From positions 16,337-80,336 of the forward strand of contig JAAEQD010000305.1 in assembly GCA_024231855.1 (NCBI GenBank): DNA of 64,000 bases, in the 5' to 3' direction. The notes beneath the pieces are model-generated. The model did not search any database. It was not told the DNA's origin and saw only the letters and a program-made list of their open reading frames with translations. The stretch is from Candidatus Zixiibacteriota bacterium (GTDB lineage Bacteria; Zixibacteria; MSB-5A5; UBA10806; 4484-95). Shown piece by piece: positions 1-8,680 of the stretch. The first letter of the stretch is position 1. Each line of letters starts with the position of its first letter. The position numbers and the translations under genes are program-made.

Positions 1-528
1 AGGTCTGATAGATGGAGTATGATCAAGGACATCCCGCTTGGATTGGATTTTCTCGTAGACGTCGTTAAAGGAAGCGTTTTCGAGATTAATCTGCCTGAGG
101 ATTTTTTCGATATCACGTTCTACTAACGATGTTTGTTCGGCAGCGGGAGTATTAAAATCCATCGGGCCGAAATCCGGTCCACCAACGCCAACTTCTCTAA
201 TAGCCGGGTCAATTGAGGGAAGATCGAATACTAACCTGATATTTTCATCGGTTTCCACAATACCAGCCATCTGGCCTTTAATGGATTCGACCGATTCCTG
301 AAGATTGGCTATTTTCGTTTCAAGGAAACTATTTTCCTCCTGCAATGAAACGAGTGTTTGTTTATCGACATTGGCGTTAAAATAACCGATTGTGAAGATT
401 ATAGAGAAAATGCAAAACAGCGCGACTACAGACAAGCCTGCAACCACCATCCACCTGGCCACTGTTCGTTTAATCACCTTACCTGTCGATTCCGGGACGA
501 TAATCACGGAATATTCAGATCGGGGCAT
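1..528 (-). CDS. M23-family envelope peptidase, N-terminal part (cut by window edge)
   Basis: An open minus-strand frame of 176 codons runs off the left edge, so the catalytic part is not visible. It starts with ATG at 526-528, preceded by a good ribosome site (AGGAGG-like, 531-540). Residues 1-21 are a basic cytoplasmic tail, about 24-45 a single membrane anchor, and about 58-90 is Gln/Glu/Leu-rich and coiled-coil-like. The visible end reads KRDVLDHTPSIRP, which resembles the segment just before the LytM (M23) domain in membrane-anchored murein endopeptidases. Family assignment rests on this architecture; the zinc motifs would lie outside the window. Such proteins usually cut or regulate cutting of periplasmic peptidoglycan. 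Confidence 0.7.
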   Translation of the reverse strand, partial: MPRSEYSVIIVPESTGKVIKRTVARWMVVAGLSVVALFCIFSIIFTIGYFNANVDKQTLVSLQEENSFLETKIANLQESVESIKGQMAGIVETDENIRLVFDLPSIDPAIREVGVGGPDFGPMDFNTPAAEQTSLVERDIEKILRQINLENASFNDVYEKIQSKRDVLDHTPSIRP

Positions 529-592
529 ACACTCCTCCTGCTCAAGTTCAAGGCCGAGGCTAAATTATGATGGCGAACGAGGTTTGTCAAGC

Positions 593-733
593 TTATTTTA
601 TCAAAAGGTATTCTTGCTTCAAAATCTTCGCCACAACCTTGATAAACTTCTCAGAGTTCAAAGTCTGCAAGCTGTATAAGTGCCAACATGTTTTTTCTGG
701 CATCTTAAATTCCGGTTTACGCTTCTTGGCCAT
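593..733 (-). CDS. Small basic protein, 46 residues, unknown
   Basis: A short frame begins MAKKRKPEFKMPEKT and ends EYLLIK. The ATG at 731-733 is preceded at 5 nt by TGGAG, a usable ribosome site. The N-terminus is rich in Lys/Arg and the C-terminal half could form an amphipathic helix. I do not recognise the family. It lies in an otherwise empty stretch downstream of the small membrane-protein gene and upstream of the M23 gene, all on the minus strand. It could be a real small protein or a chance frame. Confidence 0.35.
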   Translation of the reverse strand: MAKKRKPEFKMPEKTCWHLYSLQTLNSEKFIKVVAKILKQEYLLIK

Positions 734-1214
734 GGGGGCTCCATCTCCCGGAATCTGCCGAAACTTCTGTTGTCAAACAGCTTCAGTAAGTTTATCGGCA
801 GAAGGTCCGTTGCCTAAAGGTTATTAGATTCCAATCATTCCTCCCTGTCTTTTTGCAACATCCATTCCGCTTAATGTTTCAATGTTTCATGCAGGACAAA
901 ATCCCTGTAACTCATTGAATACCAACTGACAAGAAAATATAACGGCAACTGGCCTCCTTCCCAAAAAATCTCGATTATATTGGATTCGCCCCATAAATAG
1001 TGTCCATTATCAATAGTTTTCGCTATAATAGCTTTACCAAGACTGATAATTAACAGAATTCGATTAAGTAATTAGATATATATACATTTTTATCCCCGTT
1101 AAGATTATGGCAATACCGGGATATTAAATAATATGGCAATCACCTATTAACAGACTGAGGTTTATTCGAGAGCAAGAATATCATGAAGCTTATATATACC
1201 TGTTAATAGAATTA
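734..1214. other. Intergenic stretch, AT-rich, no gene seen
   Basis: About 480 bases without a convincing coding frame on either strand. The right half is AT-rich and ends in a widely spaced inverted repeat (1144-1153 and 1200-1209). It probably holds the promoter of the minus-strand genes to its left, but I cannot point to a clear promoter. Confidence 0.5.
1144..1209. repeat. 10-bp perfect inverted repeat, 46-base spacer
   Basis: CTATTAACAG at 1144-1153 is the exact reverse complement of CTGTTAATAG at 1200-1209. It lies just past the stop codon of the small membrane-protein gene (1215). It could form a long-loop hairpin or be a binding site; there is no T tract, so a terminator role is not supported. 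Confidence 0.4.
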
Positions 1215-1364
1215 TTATTCGGGCGGTTGGTTATCGGTGGTCCCTTTCAACGCCCGCATAATCACCCAGGCAACAGCCCCTAATATTGGCAGCCCCATAA
1301 ACACGATTATCACAATACCCCAAAACGGGTTTTGAGCTAAAAACTCTCTAAAAGCTTCAGGCAT
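1215..1364 (-). CDS. Small single-pass membrane protein, 49 residues
   Basis: The frame reads MPEAFREFLAQNPFWG at the start, then a hydrophobic segment at about residues 16-37 (IVIIVFMGLPILGAVAWVIM), then a short basic and polar tail ending DNQPPE. The composition is that of a genuine small inner-membrane protein. There is no clear ribosome site before the ATG. It lies 75 bases downstream of the thioredoxin-like selenoprotein candidate and may be co-transcribed with it. Function is unknown. Confidence 0.5.
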   Translation of the reverse strand: MPEAFREFLAQNPFWGIVIIVFMGLPILGAVAWVIMRALKGTTDNQPPE

Positions 1365-1439
1365 GAAGGGAATATTTATAATTGAACATCAAATGTCAAA
1401 CACAATCGTTCTCAGGACTAATCAAAGTCGGTAAATCGG

Positions 1440-1970
1440 TCATCCCTCCTGAACACTTTTTTTAAACTCATCGAACGATTGGTTCTTAAAATGCTCTTCA
1501 GCGACGTAGCGAAGAATTATGCTATAGATATCATCAGGCACATAACCGGGAACATTAAATACCAGGTCTCCTTTGTCATCAAGAAAATATGTCGCCGGAA
1601 CGCCTCTAATCTGCAGGCGCCGCACCAAATCACCGGTAGTAATATCACCGGCGTCCGTATGAAAAGTTTCCCTATTCGTGGTTTTTACCTTAACCGGCAC
1701 GAATTTCGAGTTAATATATTGAGTTATTTGGTCATTAGAGAAGGCACCCTTCTCCAGTTTAGTACACCACGGTCAGCCATCCCGCCAGAAATAAGCCAGC
1801 ATATATTTCCCATTAGCAGCGGATTCCTTCAATCCTGAATCATAGCTGGCCCATTTTACCGGTCCTGATTGATTGATTCCATTCTCGGCCAGATCTTTTT
1901 CCGATGAGGAACCGCACATCACAAATAGCATCAACAAAGCGGCAGATATAAGATATTTCAAATTTTTCAT
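1440..1970 (-). CDS. Thioredoxin-fold protein with in-frame TGA, probable selenoprotein (UxxC)
   Basis: A 176-codon frame is broken only by one TGA at 1773-1775 (codon 66). Read through it, the protein has a signal or lipoprotein-like N-terminus (MKNLKYLISAALLMLF, Cys19), then YFWRDG-U-PWC-TKLEKGAF, then a cis-Pro region RGVPATYFLDDKGDLV. In thioredoxin-like proteins this site is CxxC, as in DWCPWCKKLE; here the first Cys codon is TGA, giving U66-P-W-C69. A 7-bp hairpin with a GUG loop follows 18 bases after the TGA (1738-1754), as expected of a bacterial SECIS. The start ATG at 1968-1970 has a strong GGAGG. The likely role is a periplasmic disulfide or peroxide-type thiol oxidoreductase. The alternative is a nonsense mutation of a Cys codon making a pseudogene. 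selA, selB, selC and selD are not in the window. Confidence 0.75.
1738..1754 (-). promoter_or_regulatory. SECIS-like hairpin downstream of in-frame TGA
   Basis: In the mRNA sense the sequence is GAGAAGG-GUG-CCUUCUC: a perfect 7-bp stem with a three-base loop. The loop starts 25 nt after the UGA, inside the 16-37 nt range described for bacterial SECIS elements, and it has G in the first loop position and the usual GU. The hairpin lies wholly within the coding sequence, as in bacterial selenoprotein genes. No structure prediction was run. Confidence 0.65.
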
Positions 1971-2071
1971 TTCTCCTCCAAGTATTCCATTTGTCTATGA
2001 GTCAATACCATGAACCTGGCCCAAATGTTCCAGGAAGCACAAATGATTCAATACATTTCTCTGAACGAATA

Positions 2072-4231
2072 CTAATTGCTAAATTGAGATGGCCAGAGAT
2101 AACGATACCAGTAATAATCACCTATCACCCAGCGGGCGTAATTACGGCTTTGCTCGTAGCCTACGGTTTCAATATATGTTTCTTCTTCCGGCCCGGCTTG
2201 TTTCAGCCATTTCTTGGCGGCTGTCGGCCCGGCATTATAGGCGGCGACTACAACCTCATCTCTTTTCAACCTCACATCCAGCCAGCGAAGGTATTTACAG
2301 CCCAGTTTTATATTGTAACCCGGCTCGAAAATCCACTCTTGAGGTTCGCCGTCGCCGGCAGCCATCTGGGCGGCAGTCGCGGGCATAAGCTGCATAAGTC
2401 CCGACGCCCCCACGCTGGAGACCGCCGATGGATCAAAACGGCTTTCTCGCCTTATCACGGCCAGGGCTAAATACGGATCGATCTTATCTCCTGAATGGAA
2501 GGCTACCATTTCATCGAATAATATGGGATATTCCAATCGCTGCCATTCGTCATGACTGAATGAAAACCCGCGTCGCTTTAACAGATTCTTAAAATCCTCC
2601 AGGATATCGAAAAACGCCAAATCGAGATTCAGTTCAAGGCATTTCCTCAATAATGCCAGATCGAGATTAAGGCTTCGCTTCTGATTATGCAGGAAAAGCA
2701 AATGTCGACCGGCCTCGTTTTCAAGACCATATCGATATAAACTATCGGCATAGGCGATACGCTCATCGCTGACTATTTTATAATTCCGAGATGCTAAATA
2801 CTTGTCTACCTTAGTAAAAAAACCAATGATAAATTCATCGAAACTTTGCGAAAACTCAGGTTGATTAATTCCCAGTTGCTGCCGGGCCTTGATATTGTAA
2901 AATGAGTGATTTCTGCGTTCTATAATTCGCCGCAGAAGCGCCGAGTCGGGTGATGAGGTTTTATAGAGCCAATAATCGAACATATCAGCCAGATTATCAT
3001 CTTTGCCGTAACTGGAATAAGCCTGTAAGGCCAGGTTATAATGGCCAAGTTTCTGATAAATTTGACAAAGCAGATACAAAGAACGGCCATAGAATTTTGA
3101 ATCGGGATAATTATCCGTCAAATTCCTAAGAATCTCGGCGGATTGTTGAGGATTACTTCTCTGATAAAACTCACCGGCCGTAAACAAGGCTCGCGGCACC
3201 AGTGGGCTTTCGGGGTATTTCGCGGCGAAATCCAATAGCTGCCGCGCTCCGCTTAGGCGGCGGCCTCGCCGATAATCACAGACGGCCCGACCATAATATG
3301 CCTCGGGCATAATCAAAGAATCAGAAGATTCCAGAAGGCTTTCAAATAATCTTGATGCTTTCGTATAATGCCTTTTACCGAACAATGACCAGGCTTGTAT
3401 TATCAATAGCGAATCATTGGTTTCGATTTTATCGAGCAGAGAAATCGCCTCATCAAAACAGCGACTTCGCTTGAGCGAGCCGATTAATTTCAAGGATTGG
3501 GGATAAGTCAGGTTGGGAAAAAGTGAATCGACCGCGAAATCAACCATCACCTGTTTGTGGTTATTAAACCGCCTGCCGGATAAGCCATCGGTAACGTAAT
3601 CCAGAGCCAGATCAAATCTTTGGTCTTTAAACATCGCTTTGCTTTTCAGATAATGATATTTCTGCCGATCATCGCGGCTTAAGGCGAGTGGCTTCACTCT
3701 ATCAAGATAGGCCAATGTCGAATCATTGCGGTTGTCAGTGAGATAATATTCCGCCAACCTTAAATTGGCGGTCGATTTGATCAGCTCAACCGGCGATTGC
3801 GTCATCATTTGAAGGCTTTCAAAATTCGGCGTGTCGGAACGACTTATCGATACCGCTATCAAATAGCGGGCGAACAGGCTGCTGAACCCGCCTTTCGATA
3901 AGCAGGCAAGGGAAATATTCTTAGCTTTCGCGTGTTGGCCATAGCGATAATATATCGCGGCCGCTTCCAGGTTATCGCTGTCGATTAAAGCGAGCTGTTT
4001 GAGGGCTTGTTTTTTTTCGCCGAGCGTGGCCATCGCACGGGCTTTAATAAGTTTCACCTCATCGGATTGGCCGGCCAATGAATCTATTATATAACTATAA
4101 CGACCAGCCCGGTATAGATCATCATAGGCAAAAAGATTGTTATATTCGGCTTGCGTTGGGACAGCTAGGGATAATAATATGGCCGTTAGAATTAGGATAA
4201 ATGAAGCATTTCTCAAGTCTGTTTTTTCCAA
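2072..4231 (-). CDS. Soluble lytic murein transglycosylase (Slt70-like)
   Basis: A 719-residue periplasmic protein. It has a signal peptide (about residues 8-28, ending near TQAEY) and a long alpha-helical TPR-like superhelix through about residue 560, with repeated AxYYGRAVCDY and ALFTAGEFYQR type helices. The C-terminal SLT domain carries the catalytic Glu near residue 596 in AVIRRESRFDPSAVSS, followed by GASGLMQLMPATA and AAYNAGP. These enzymes cleave the MurNAc-GlcNAc bond and leave 1,6-anhydroMurNAc. The start overlaps the dnaE stop by 19 nt, so the two are probably co-transcribed. Stop is TAG. Confidence 0.9.
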   Translation of the reverse strand: MEKTDLRNASFILILTAILLSLAVPTQAEYNNLFAYDDLYRAGRYSYIIDSLAGQSDEVKLIKARAMATLGEKKQALKQLALIDSDNLEAAAIYYRYGQHAKAKNISLACLSKGGFSSLFARYLIAVSISRSDTPNFESLQMMTQSPVELIKSTANLRLAEYYLTDNRNDSTLAYLDRVKPLALSRDDRQKYHYLKSKAMFKDQRFDLALDYVTDGLSGRRFNNHKQVMVDFAVDSLFPNLTYPQSLKLIGSLKRSRCFDEAISLLDKIETNDSLLIIQAWSLFGKRHYTKASRLFESLLESSDSLIMPEAYYGRAVCDYRRGRRLSGARQLLDFAAKYPESPLVPRALFTAGEFYQRSNPQQSAEILRNLTDNYPDSKFYGRSLYLLCQIYQKLGHYNLALQAYSSYGKDDNLADMFDYWLYKTSSPDSALLRRIIERRNHSFYNIKARQQLGINQPEFSQSFDEFIIGFFTKVDKYLASRNYKIVSDERIAYADSLYRYGLENEAGRHLLFLHNQKRSLNLDLALLRKCLELNLDLAFFDILEDFKNLLKRRGFSFSHDEWQRLEYPILFDEMVAFHSGDKIDPYLALAVIRRESRFDPSAVSSVGASGLMQLMPATAAQMAAGDGEPQEWIFEPGYNIKLGCKYLRWLDVRLKRDEVVVAAYNAGPTAAKKWLKQAGPEEETYIETVGYEQSRNYARWVIGDYYWYRYLWPSQFSN

Positions 4232-7200
4232 CGTCCTCCCCTGGAGTTGCCGTTGGCAAATCCTTTCGCTATCTCATACTTGAAGCAATTTTCGCCAAAT
4301 CTCTGAGCTAATGTATCAAGTAATTCAGGCGAAGGCTGTATTTTATATTTTCCCGACATACTCTGTAGTTCGGACTGATCATCCCGAAAATGAAATATTA
4401 TTTCCGACTTGCCCGAATGTTGTATCAGGATTTTATCCAGGTCATTGATTTTATCATCCTCCAGGCTTGATTCGCTCAGGAATATATGGAACTTGCCGGG
4501 AATCTCCAGATGAGCCGTTTTCATCAGGAAAATATCATTTGCTATAATTTTTGGTTTTTCGCCCTCTTTCGTACTTAATACGCCGGCTACGAAAATATTA
4601 TTCCCCTCTTCGAGCAACAGTTTTCTTTTTTCAATAACATCCGAGAAAACCAGGACTTCGATGAAATCGGTGAAGTCTTCGATAGTTATGAAGGCGTATT
4701 GTTTGTTTTTCTGACTTATTTTTATTTTACATTCGTTTATTACGCCGCCGACAATCAAATTGCTGTCATCTTTCAGATCAATCAACTCCTCGAGCTTGAT
4801 ATTAATATAGGTGTTATATTCAAGCCGGTTATCTTCAAGCGGATGCGAACTGAGATAAAAGCCCAGCACCTTCTTTTCGGTTTCCCGGGTTTCGGTATCA
4901 CTCCACGGCTTGCATTCCTCCAGGTTGGGCTTCATGATTTCGGCCTGAGCGACTTCGCCGAATAGCGATGATTGACCCGACTGCGCTTCTTTCTGCACGC
5001 TAATCCCATAACTGGCCAGGTTTTCGACATTATGAAAAAGCTTCGCTCGATTCGAATCGATCGAATCAAACGCCCCGGCGGCGATCAGGCTTTCCAGGGC
5101 TTTTTTATTAACAACCCGGAGGTCGGCGCGCTTGCAGAAATCGGCGATATCGGTAAATTTTCCACCGTCTTCCCGGGCTTCGACAACGGCCTCAACCGCC
5201 GAGATACCGACATTCTTTACGGCGGCCAGGCCGAATACTATCTGTCCATCAACAACCGTAAAATACGAGAAGCCTTCGTTGATATCCGGCGGTAATAGTT
5301 CAATTCCAAGTTCTTTGCATTCGTTTTTGAATGCGGTTACACGATTGGAATTGCCCATTTCCGATGTCAACGCGGCGGCAATGAATTCGGCCTGATAATG
5401 GGCTTTAAGATAAGCGGTCTGGTAAGCGACAACGGCATAACCCGTGGCGTGGGCTTTAACGAAACCATAACGGGCGAAAGTTTCGATCATATCGAAAACC
5501 TGCTCGGCGATTTTTTTATCGACTTTTTTCTTGACGGCGCCTTCGATGAACTCGCTTTTCTGCTGAGCCATTATCTCGGCTTGCTTCTTGCCGATTGCTT
5601 TACGCAAAATATCGGCTTTGCCCAAGCTGTAACCGGCCATATCCTGCGCGATTTTCAAAACCTGCTCCTGAAAAACGATAACACCGTATGTATCTTTCAG
5701 GATCGGCTCGAGTACCGGATGAGGAAACTTCATTTTCTTGCGGCCTCTTTTACAGTCTATATATGTATCGATCATACCGGAATCCAATGGACCAGGACGA
5801 TAAAGCGCGTTCATAGCGATAAGATCATCGATACAGGTAGGGCCTAGTTTACGCAAGTATTCCCGCATCCCGCTTGACTCAAACTGGAAAATACCGATAG
5901 TCCGGCCGGCCGCGAACAGTTTATACACATCAGGGTCATCCAGCGGTATATCATCAATGATGATATCTACATCCTGAGTTTTCTTAATCAGCCTGATAGC
6001 GTCATCAATTACCGTCAGGGTACGCAGGCCGAGAAAATCCATTTTAAGCAGGCCGATCGTATCGACACATCGCATATCGAACTGGGTGGTAATCTCATCT
6101 TTATTAGATTTATACAAAGGCACGTAATTAGTCAGCGCTTTGGGCGCGATCACCACTCCGGCCGCGTGCGTGGATGAATGACGGGCCAATCCTTCGAGGA
6201 CAATCGAATACTCAAGAACTTTGGCGATACTTTCATCGTTATTTTTCAGATCTTTTAAATCGGCCGATATATCAAGCGCTTTTTCCAGGGTCATGCCTAT
6301 TTCCTCGGGAATAGTCTTGGCGACTCTGTCCATATCGCCATATGGTACCGATAATACCCGGCCGACATCCCGGACCACCGCCCGGGCCGCCATCGTACCG
6401 AAAGTTATGATCTGAGCGACATTTTCCTGGCCATATTTATCGGTGACATATTCGATAACGCGGTCACGTCCCCGGTCCGCGAAATCGATATCTATATCAG
6501 GCATAGATACCCGCTCAGGATTAAGGAAACGTTCAAACAACAGGTTATACTTCATCGGATCGATATTAGTTATTCCCAGGCTATACGAAACAAGCGAGCC
6601 GGCGGCCGATCCTCTGCCCGGGCCGACAGGAATCTCGTTATCCCTGGCAAAGACAATGAAATCGCGGACAATAAGAAAATAGCCCGAATAACCCATCTGC
6701 TTAATTATGCTCAATTCATAATCGAGCCGTTTTTTAAGCTCATCGGTGACCTCGCCATATCGCTGTTTCAATCCCTCGTAGGTGAGATATTCGATATATT
6801 CATCATCGTTTTTAAATTTATCGGGCAAGGGAAAAGCCGGCATCCGGTTTTTAAATTTTAATTCGAGATTACATCGTTCCGCGATTTTCAGGCTGTTTTC
6901 AATAGCCGATGGGGTGTCGGCGAAAAGTTCCTTCATCTGCGCGGGTGTTTTCAGGTACAACTCTTCGGTATTGTAGCGCATCCTCTCGGTATCTGAAACT
7001 ACTTTGCCGGTTTGCAGGCATAAAAGAGCGTCATGAGCCGCGCTATGCTCCTTCTTCAGATAATGGCAGTCATTGGTCGCGATCAAGCCCAGGCCGAATT
7101 TTTCGGCATTTTTTTTCATTGCCGCGCGAACAGTTAGCTCTTCATCCAGATTATGATCCTGAATTTCAAGGTAGAAATCTTCGGTATCGAATATATCGAG

Positions 7201-7698
7201 ATAGCTTCTGACCACGCTTTCGATTTTATCATCGTCGCCTTTAACCGCCGCCTGGGCAACCTCACCTTTGAGACAGGCCGACAGGGCAATTAAACCCTCG
7301 GAGTGCTGGGCCAAAACCTTCTTGTCTATTCGAGGTTTGAAATAGAATCCCTCGAGAAAAGCAATCGATGACAGTTCCATGAGGTTCTTATACCCGGTCA
7401 GGTTTTTGGCCAGTAAAATCAGATGGTAGCCGCTGTCGGGTACGCCGGGTACCGGCCTTTTATCATGAAGATCGTGAGGTACTATATAAGTCTCGATTCC
7501 GATTATCGGCTTAATTCTATGTTTTTTCGCTTGTTGGTAAAAGTCTATCGCCCCGAATAGATTGCCATGGTCGGTTATAGCCAGAGAATTCATCTCCATT
7601 TCCGCGGCCGCTTTCAGCAAATCCGGGATTTTTATCGCGCCATCAAGAAGAGAATACATAGTATGATTATGAAGATGAATGAAATCGGCGCTACCCAT
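4213..7698 (-). CDS. dnaE: DNA polymerase III alpha subunit
   Basis: The replicative polymerase, 1161 residues, the normal DnaE length. The PHP domain opens with HLHNHTMYSLLDG and ITDHGNLFGAIDFY. The polymerase active site shows PDIDIDFADRGRD near residue 400 and KMDFLGLRTL near 553. The helix-hairpin-helix region and an OB fold (about residues 985-1050, VGGVINECKIKIS) follow. It overlaps the upstream zinc-ribbon gene by 8 nt and the downstream transglycosylase by 19 nt, so it sits in a tight minus-strand run. No abnormality seen. Confidence 0.97.
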   Translation of the reverse strand: MGSADFIHLHNHTMYSLLDGAIKIPDLLKAAAEMEMNSLAITDHGNLFGAIDFYQQAKKHRIKPIIGIETYIVPHDLHDKRPVPGVPDSGYHLILLAKNLTGYKNLMELSSIAFLEGFYFKPRIDKKVLAQHSEGLIALSACLKGEVAQAAVKGDDDKIESVVRSYLDIFDTEDFYLEIQDHNLDEELTVRAAMKKNAEKFGLGLIATNDCHYLKKEHSAAHDALLCLQTGKVVSDTERMRYNTEELYLKTPAQMKELFADTPSAIENSLKIAERCNLELKFKNRMPAFPLPDKFKNDDEYIEYLTYEGLKQRYGEVTDELKKRLDYELSIIKQMGYSGYFLIVRDFIVFARDNEIPVGPGRGSAAGSLVSYSLGITNIDPMKYNLLFERFLNPERVSMPDIDIDFADRGRDRVIEYVTDKYGQENVAQIITFGTMAARAVVRDVGRVLSVPYGDMDRVAKTIPEEIGMTLEKALDISADLKDLKNNDESIAKVLEYSIVLEGLARHSSTHAAGVVIAPKALTNYVPLYKSNKDEITTQFDMRCVDTIGLLKMDFLGLRTLTVIDDAIRLIKKTQDVDIIIDDIPLDDPDVYKLFAAGRTIGIFQFESSGMREYLRKLGPTCIDDLIAMNALYRPGPLDSGMIDTYIDCKRGRKKMKFPHPVLEPILKDTYGVIVFQEQVLKIAQDMAGYSLGKADILRKAIGKKQAEIMAQQKSEFIEGAVKKKVDKKIAEQVFDMIETFARYGFVKAHATGYAVVAYQTAYLKAHYQAEFIAAALTSEMGNSNRVTAFKNECKELGIELLPPDINEGFSYFTVVDGQIVFGLAAVKNVGISAVEAVVEAREDGGKFTDIADFCKRADLRVVNKKALESLIAAGAFDSIDSNRAKLFHNVENLASYGISVQKEAQSGQSSLFGEVAQAEIMKPNLEECKPWSDTETRETEKKVLGFYLSSHPLEDNRLEYNTYINIKLEELIDLKDDSNLIVGGVINECKIKISQKNKQYAFITIEDFTDFIEVLVFSDVIEKRKLLLEEGNNIFVAGVLSTKEGEKPKIIANDIFLMKTAHLEIPGKFHIFLSESSLEDDKINDLDKILIQHSGKSEIIFHFRDDQSELQSMSGKYKIQPSPELLDTLAQRFGENCFKYEIAKGFANGNSRGGRWKKQT

Positions 7699-7975
7699 CT
7701 TGATTTAGTCCTTTCATATATTTTACGATCTCATCGCGGCACAAATGACATAATCGTCTTTTCAGCCTGTAATAGACCTGCTCCTGCAATTCTTCTTCTG
7801 TTAAGCCCGACAATTCAATATTCGCGACTAATTCCTCGAGACCTTTCGGGGTATCTGAAATATCGATATAGCCATCGAAATCGGCTACAATAGTACATTC
7901 CAGGCGGTAGTTGTCACCGCCATTTTTCAATCGTTTGCCGCAACGATAACATCGAGCATCTTTCTTATCTGTCAT
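7691..7975 (-). CDS. Small protein with two CxxC pairs
   Basis: A 94-residue protein with CYRCGK near the N-terminus (Cys9, Cys12) and CHLC near residue 76, so the four cysteines could bind one zinc. Between them are an acidic stretch (DFDGYIDISD) and a helix, SGLTEEELQEQVYYRLKRR. I do not recognise a named family. The stop overlaps the dnaE start by 8 nt, suggesting translational coupling. The length and the metal site suggest a small regulatory or structural protein, but the function is unknown. Confidence 0.75.
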   Translation of the reverse strand: MTDKKDARCYRCGKRLKNGGDNYRLECTIVADFDGYIDISDTPKGLEELVANIELSGLTEEELQEQVYYRLKRRLCHLCRDEIVKYMKGLNQDG

Positions 7976-8008
7976 AGATAAATAAACCCCGGTCTAATCG
8001 GCAAGGTT

Positions 8009-8674
8009 TTATTTATATTTTTCCCAAACTTTAAATAAAACCATACCGCCTATAAAGCCGCCAATATGGGCGAAATAAGCCACGCCACCTGTTTCATCGC
8101 CGAGTGTTGGCGCGCCAAATATTACTTGAAGAATCAGCCACGCACCCAGATAAATAATTGCCGGAATTTTCATAACTCTTATATAAAAGATAATAATAAT
8201 CAATGCTTGGACTTTAGCTTTGGGGAATCTTAAAAAATACGCTCCCATCACTCCAGCAATCGCCCCTGATGATCCGATAAGGGGTATGGCCGCGTTGGGG
8301 GAAGTGACCACCTGAAAAATACCTGCTGAAACTCCACACATTAAATAAAATAAAATGTACCGAATAAAGCCCAGCTTAGCCTCGACATTATCGCCGAAAA
8401 CCCACAAAAAAAGCATATTAAACAGAAGATGAAGTAAGCTGACATGAAGAAATTGTGATGTTATTAAAGTAAGTGGCGGAAACATGGTGGAGGCTGGATG
8501 GGCCGGATTAAATGTTGTGATTGAATGAGCCACCGCCGCATATTTGTAGATAAAATATTCCTCGGCCGGACCCAGTGATATCTGGTAGAAATATATCAAT
8601 GTATTAGAGATAATTAGAACTATAGTGGCTATGGGTATACGTCCCGATGGATTTTCGACTCTTAATGGTATCAT
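8009..8674 (-). CDS. Rhomboid-family intramembrane serine protease
   Basis: A 221-residue polytopic membrane protein. It has the rhomboid elements in order: HLLFN (His82, Asn86) in the second helix, the nucleophile motif G-S-S136-G at 134-137, and the catalytic His203 in AHIGGFIGG of the last helix. These enzymes cut transmembrane helices of substrate proteins within the bilayer. The sequence is compact, with no extra soluble domain. It lies 6 nt downstream of the M23 peptidase stop on the same strand, so the two are probably co-transcribed. The substrate is unknown. Confidence 0.9.
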   Translation of the reverse strand: MIPLRVENPSGRIPIATIVLIISNTLIYFYQISLGPAEEYFIYKYAAVAHSITTFNPAHPASTMFPPLTLITSQFLHVSLLHLLFNMLFLWVFGDNVEAKLGFIRYILFYLMCGVSAGIFQVVTSPNAAIPLIGSSGAIAGVMGAYFLRFPKAKVQALIIIIFYIRVMKIPAIIYLGAWLILQVIFGAPTLGDETGGVAYFAHIGGFIGGMVLFKVWEKYK

Positions 8675-8680
8675 TTGTCT

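Noticed and set aside
1479..1838. Plus-strand frame of 119 codons over the thioredoxin gene
   Set aside because: It has no recognisable protein pattern and overlaps the selenoprotein candidate on the other strand.
1440..1970. Reading the broken thioredoxin frame as a pseudogene or as a changed genetic code
   Set aside because: The TGA is exactly at the reactive cysteine and is followed by a SECIS-like hairpin, and both halves are intact. Other genes here end in TGA (murG, ftsW), so the code is normal. A mutation is not excluded, but selenocysteine fits better.
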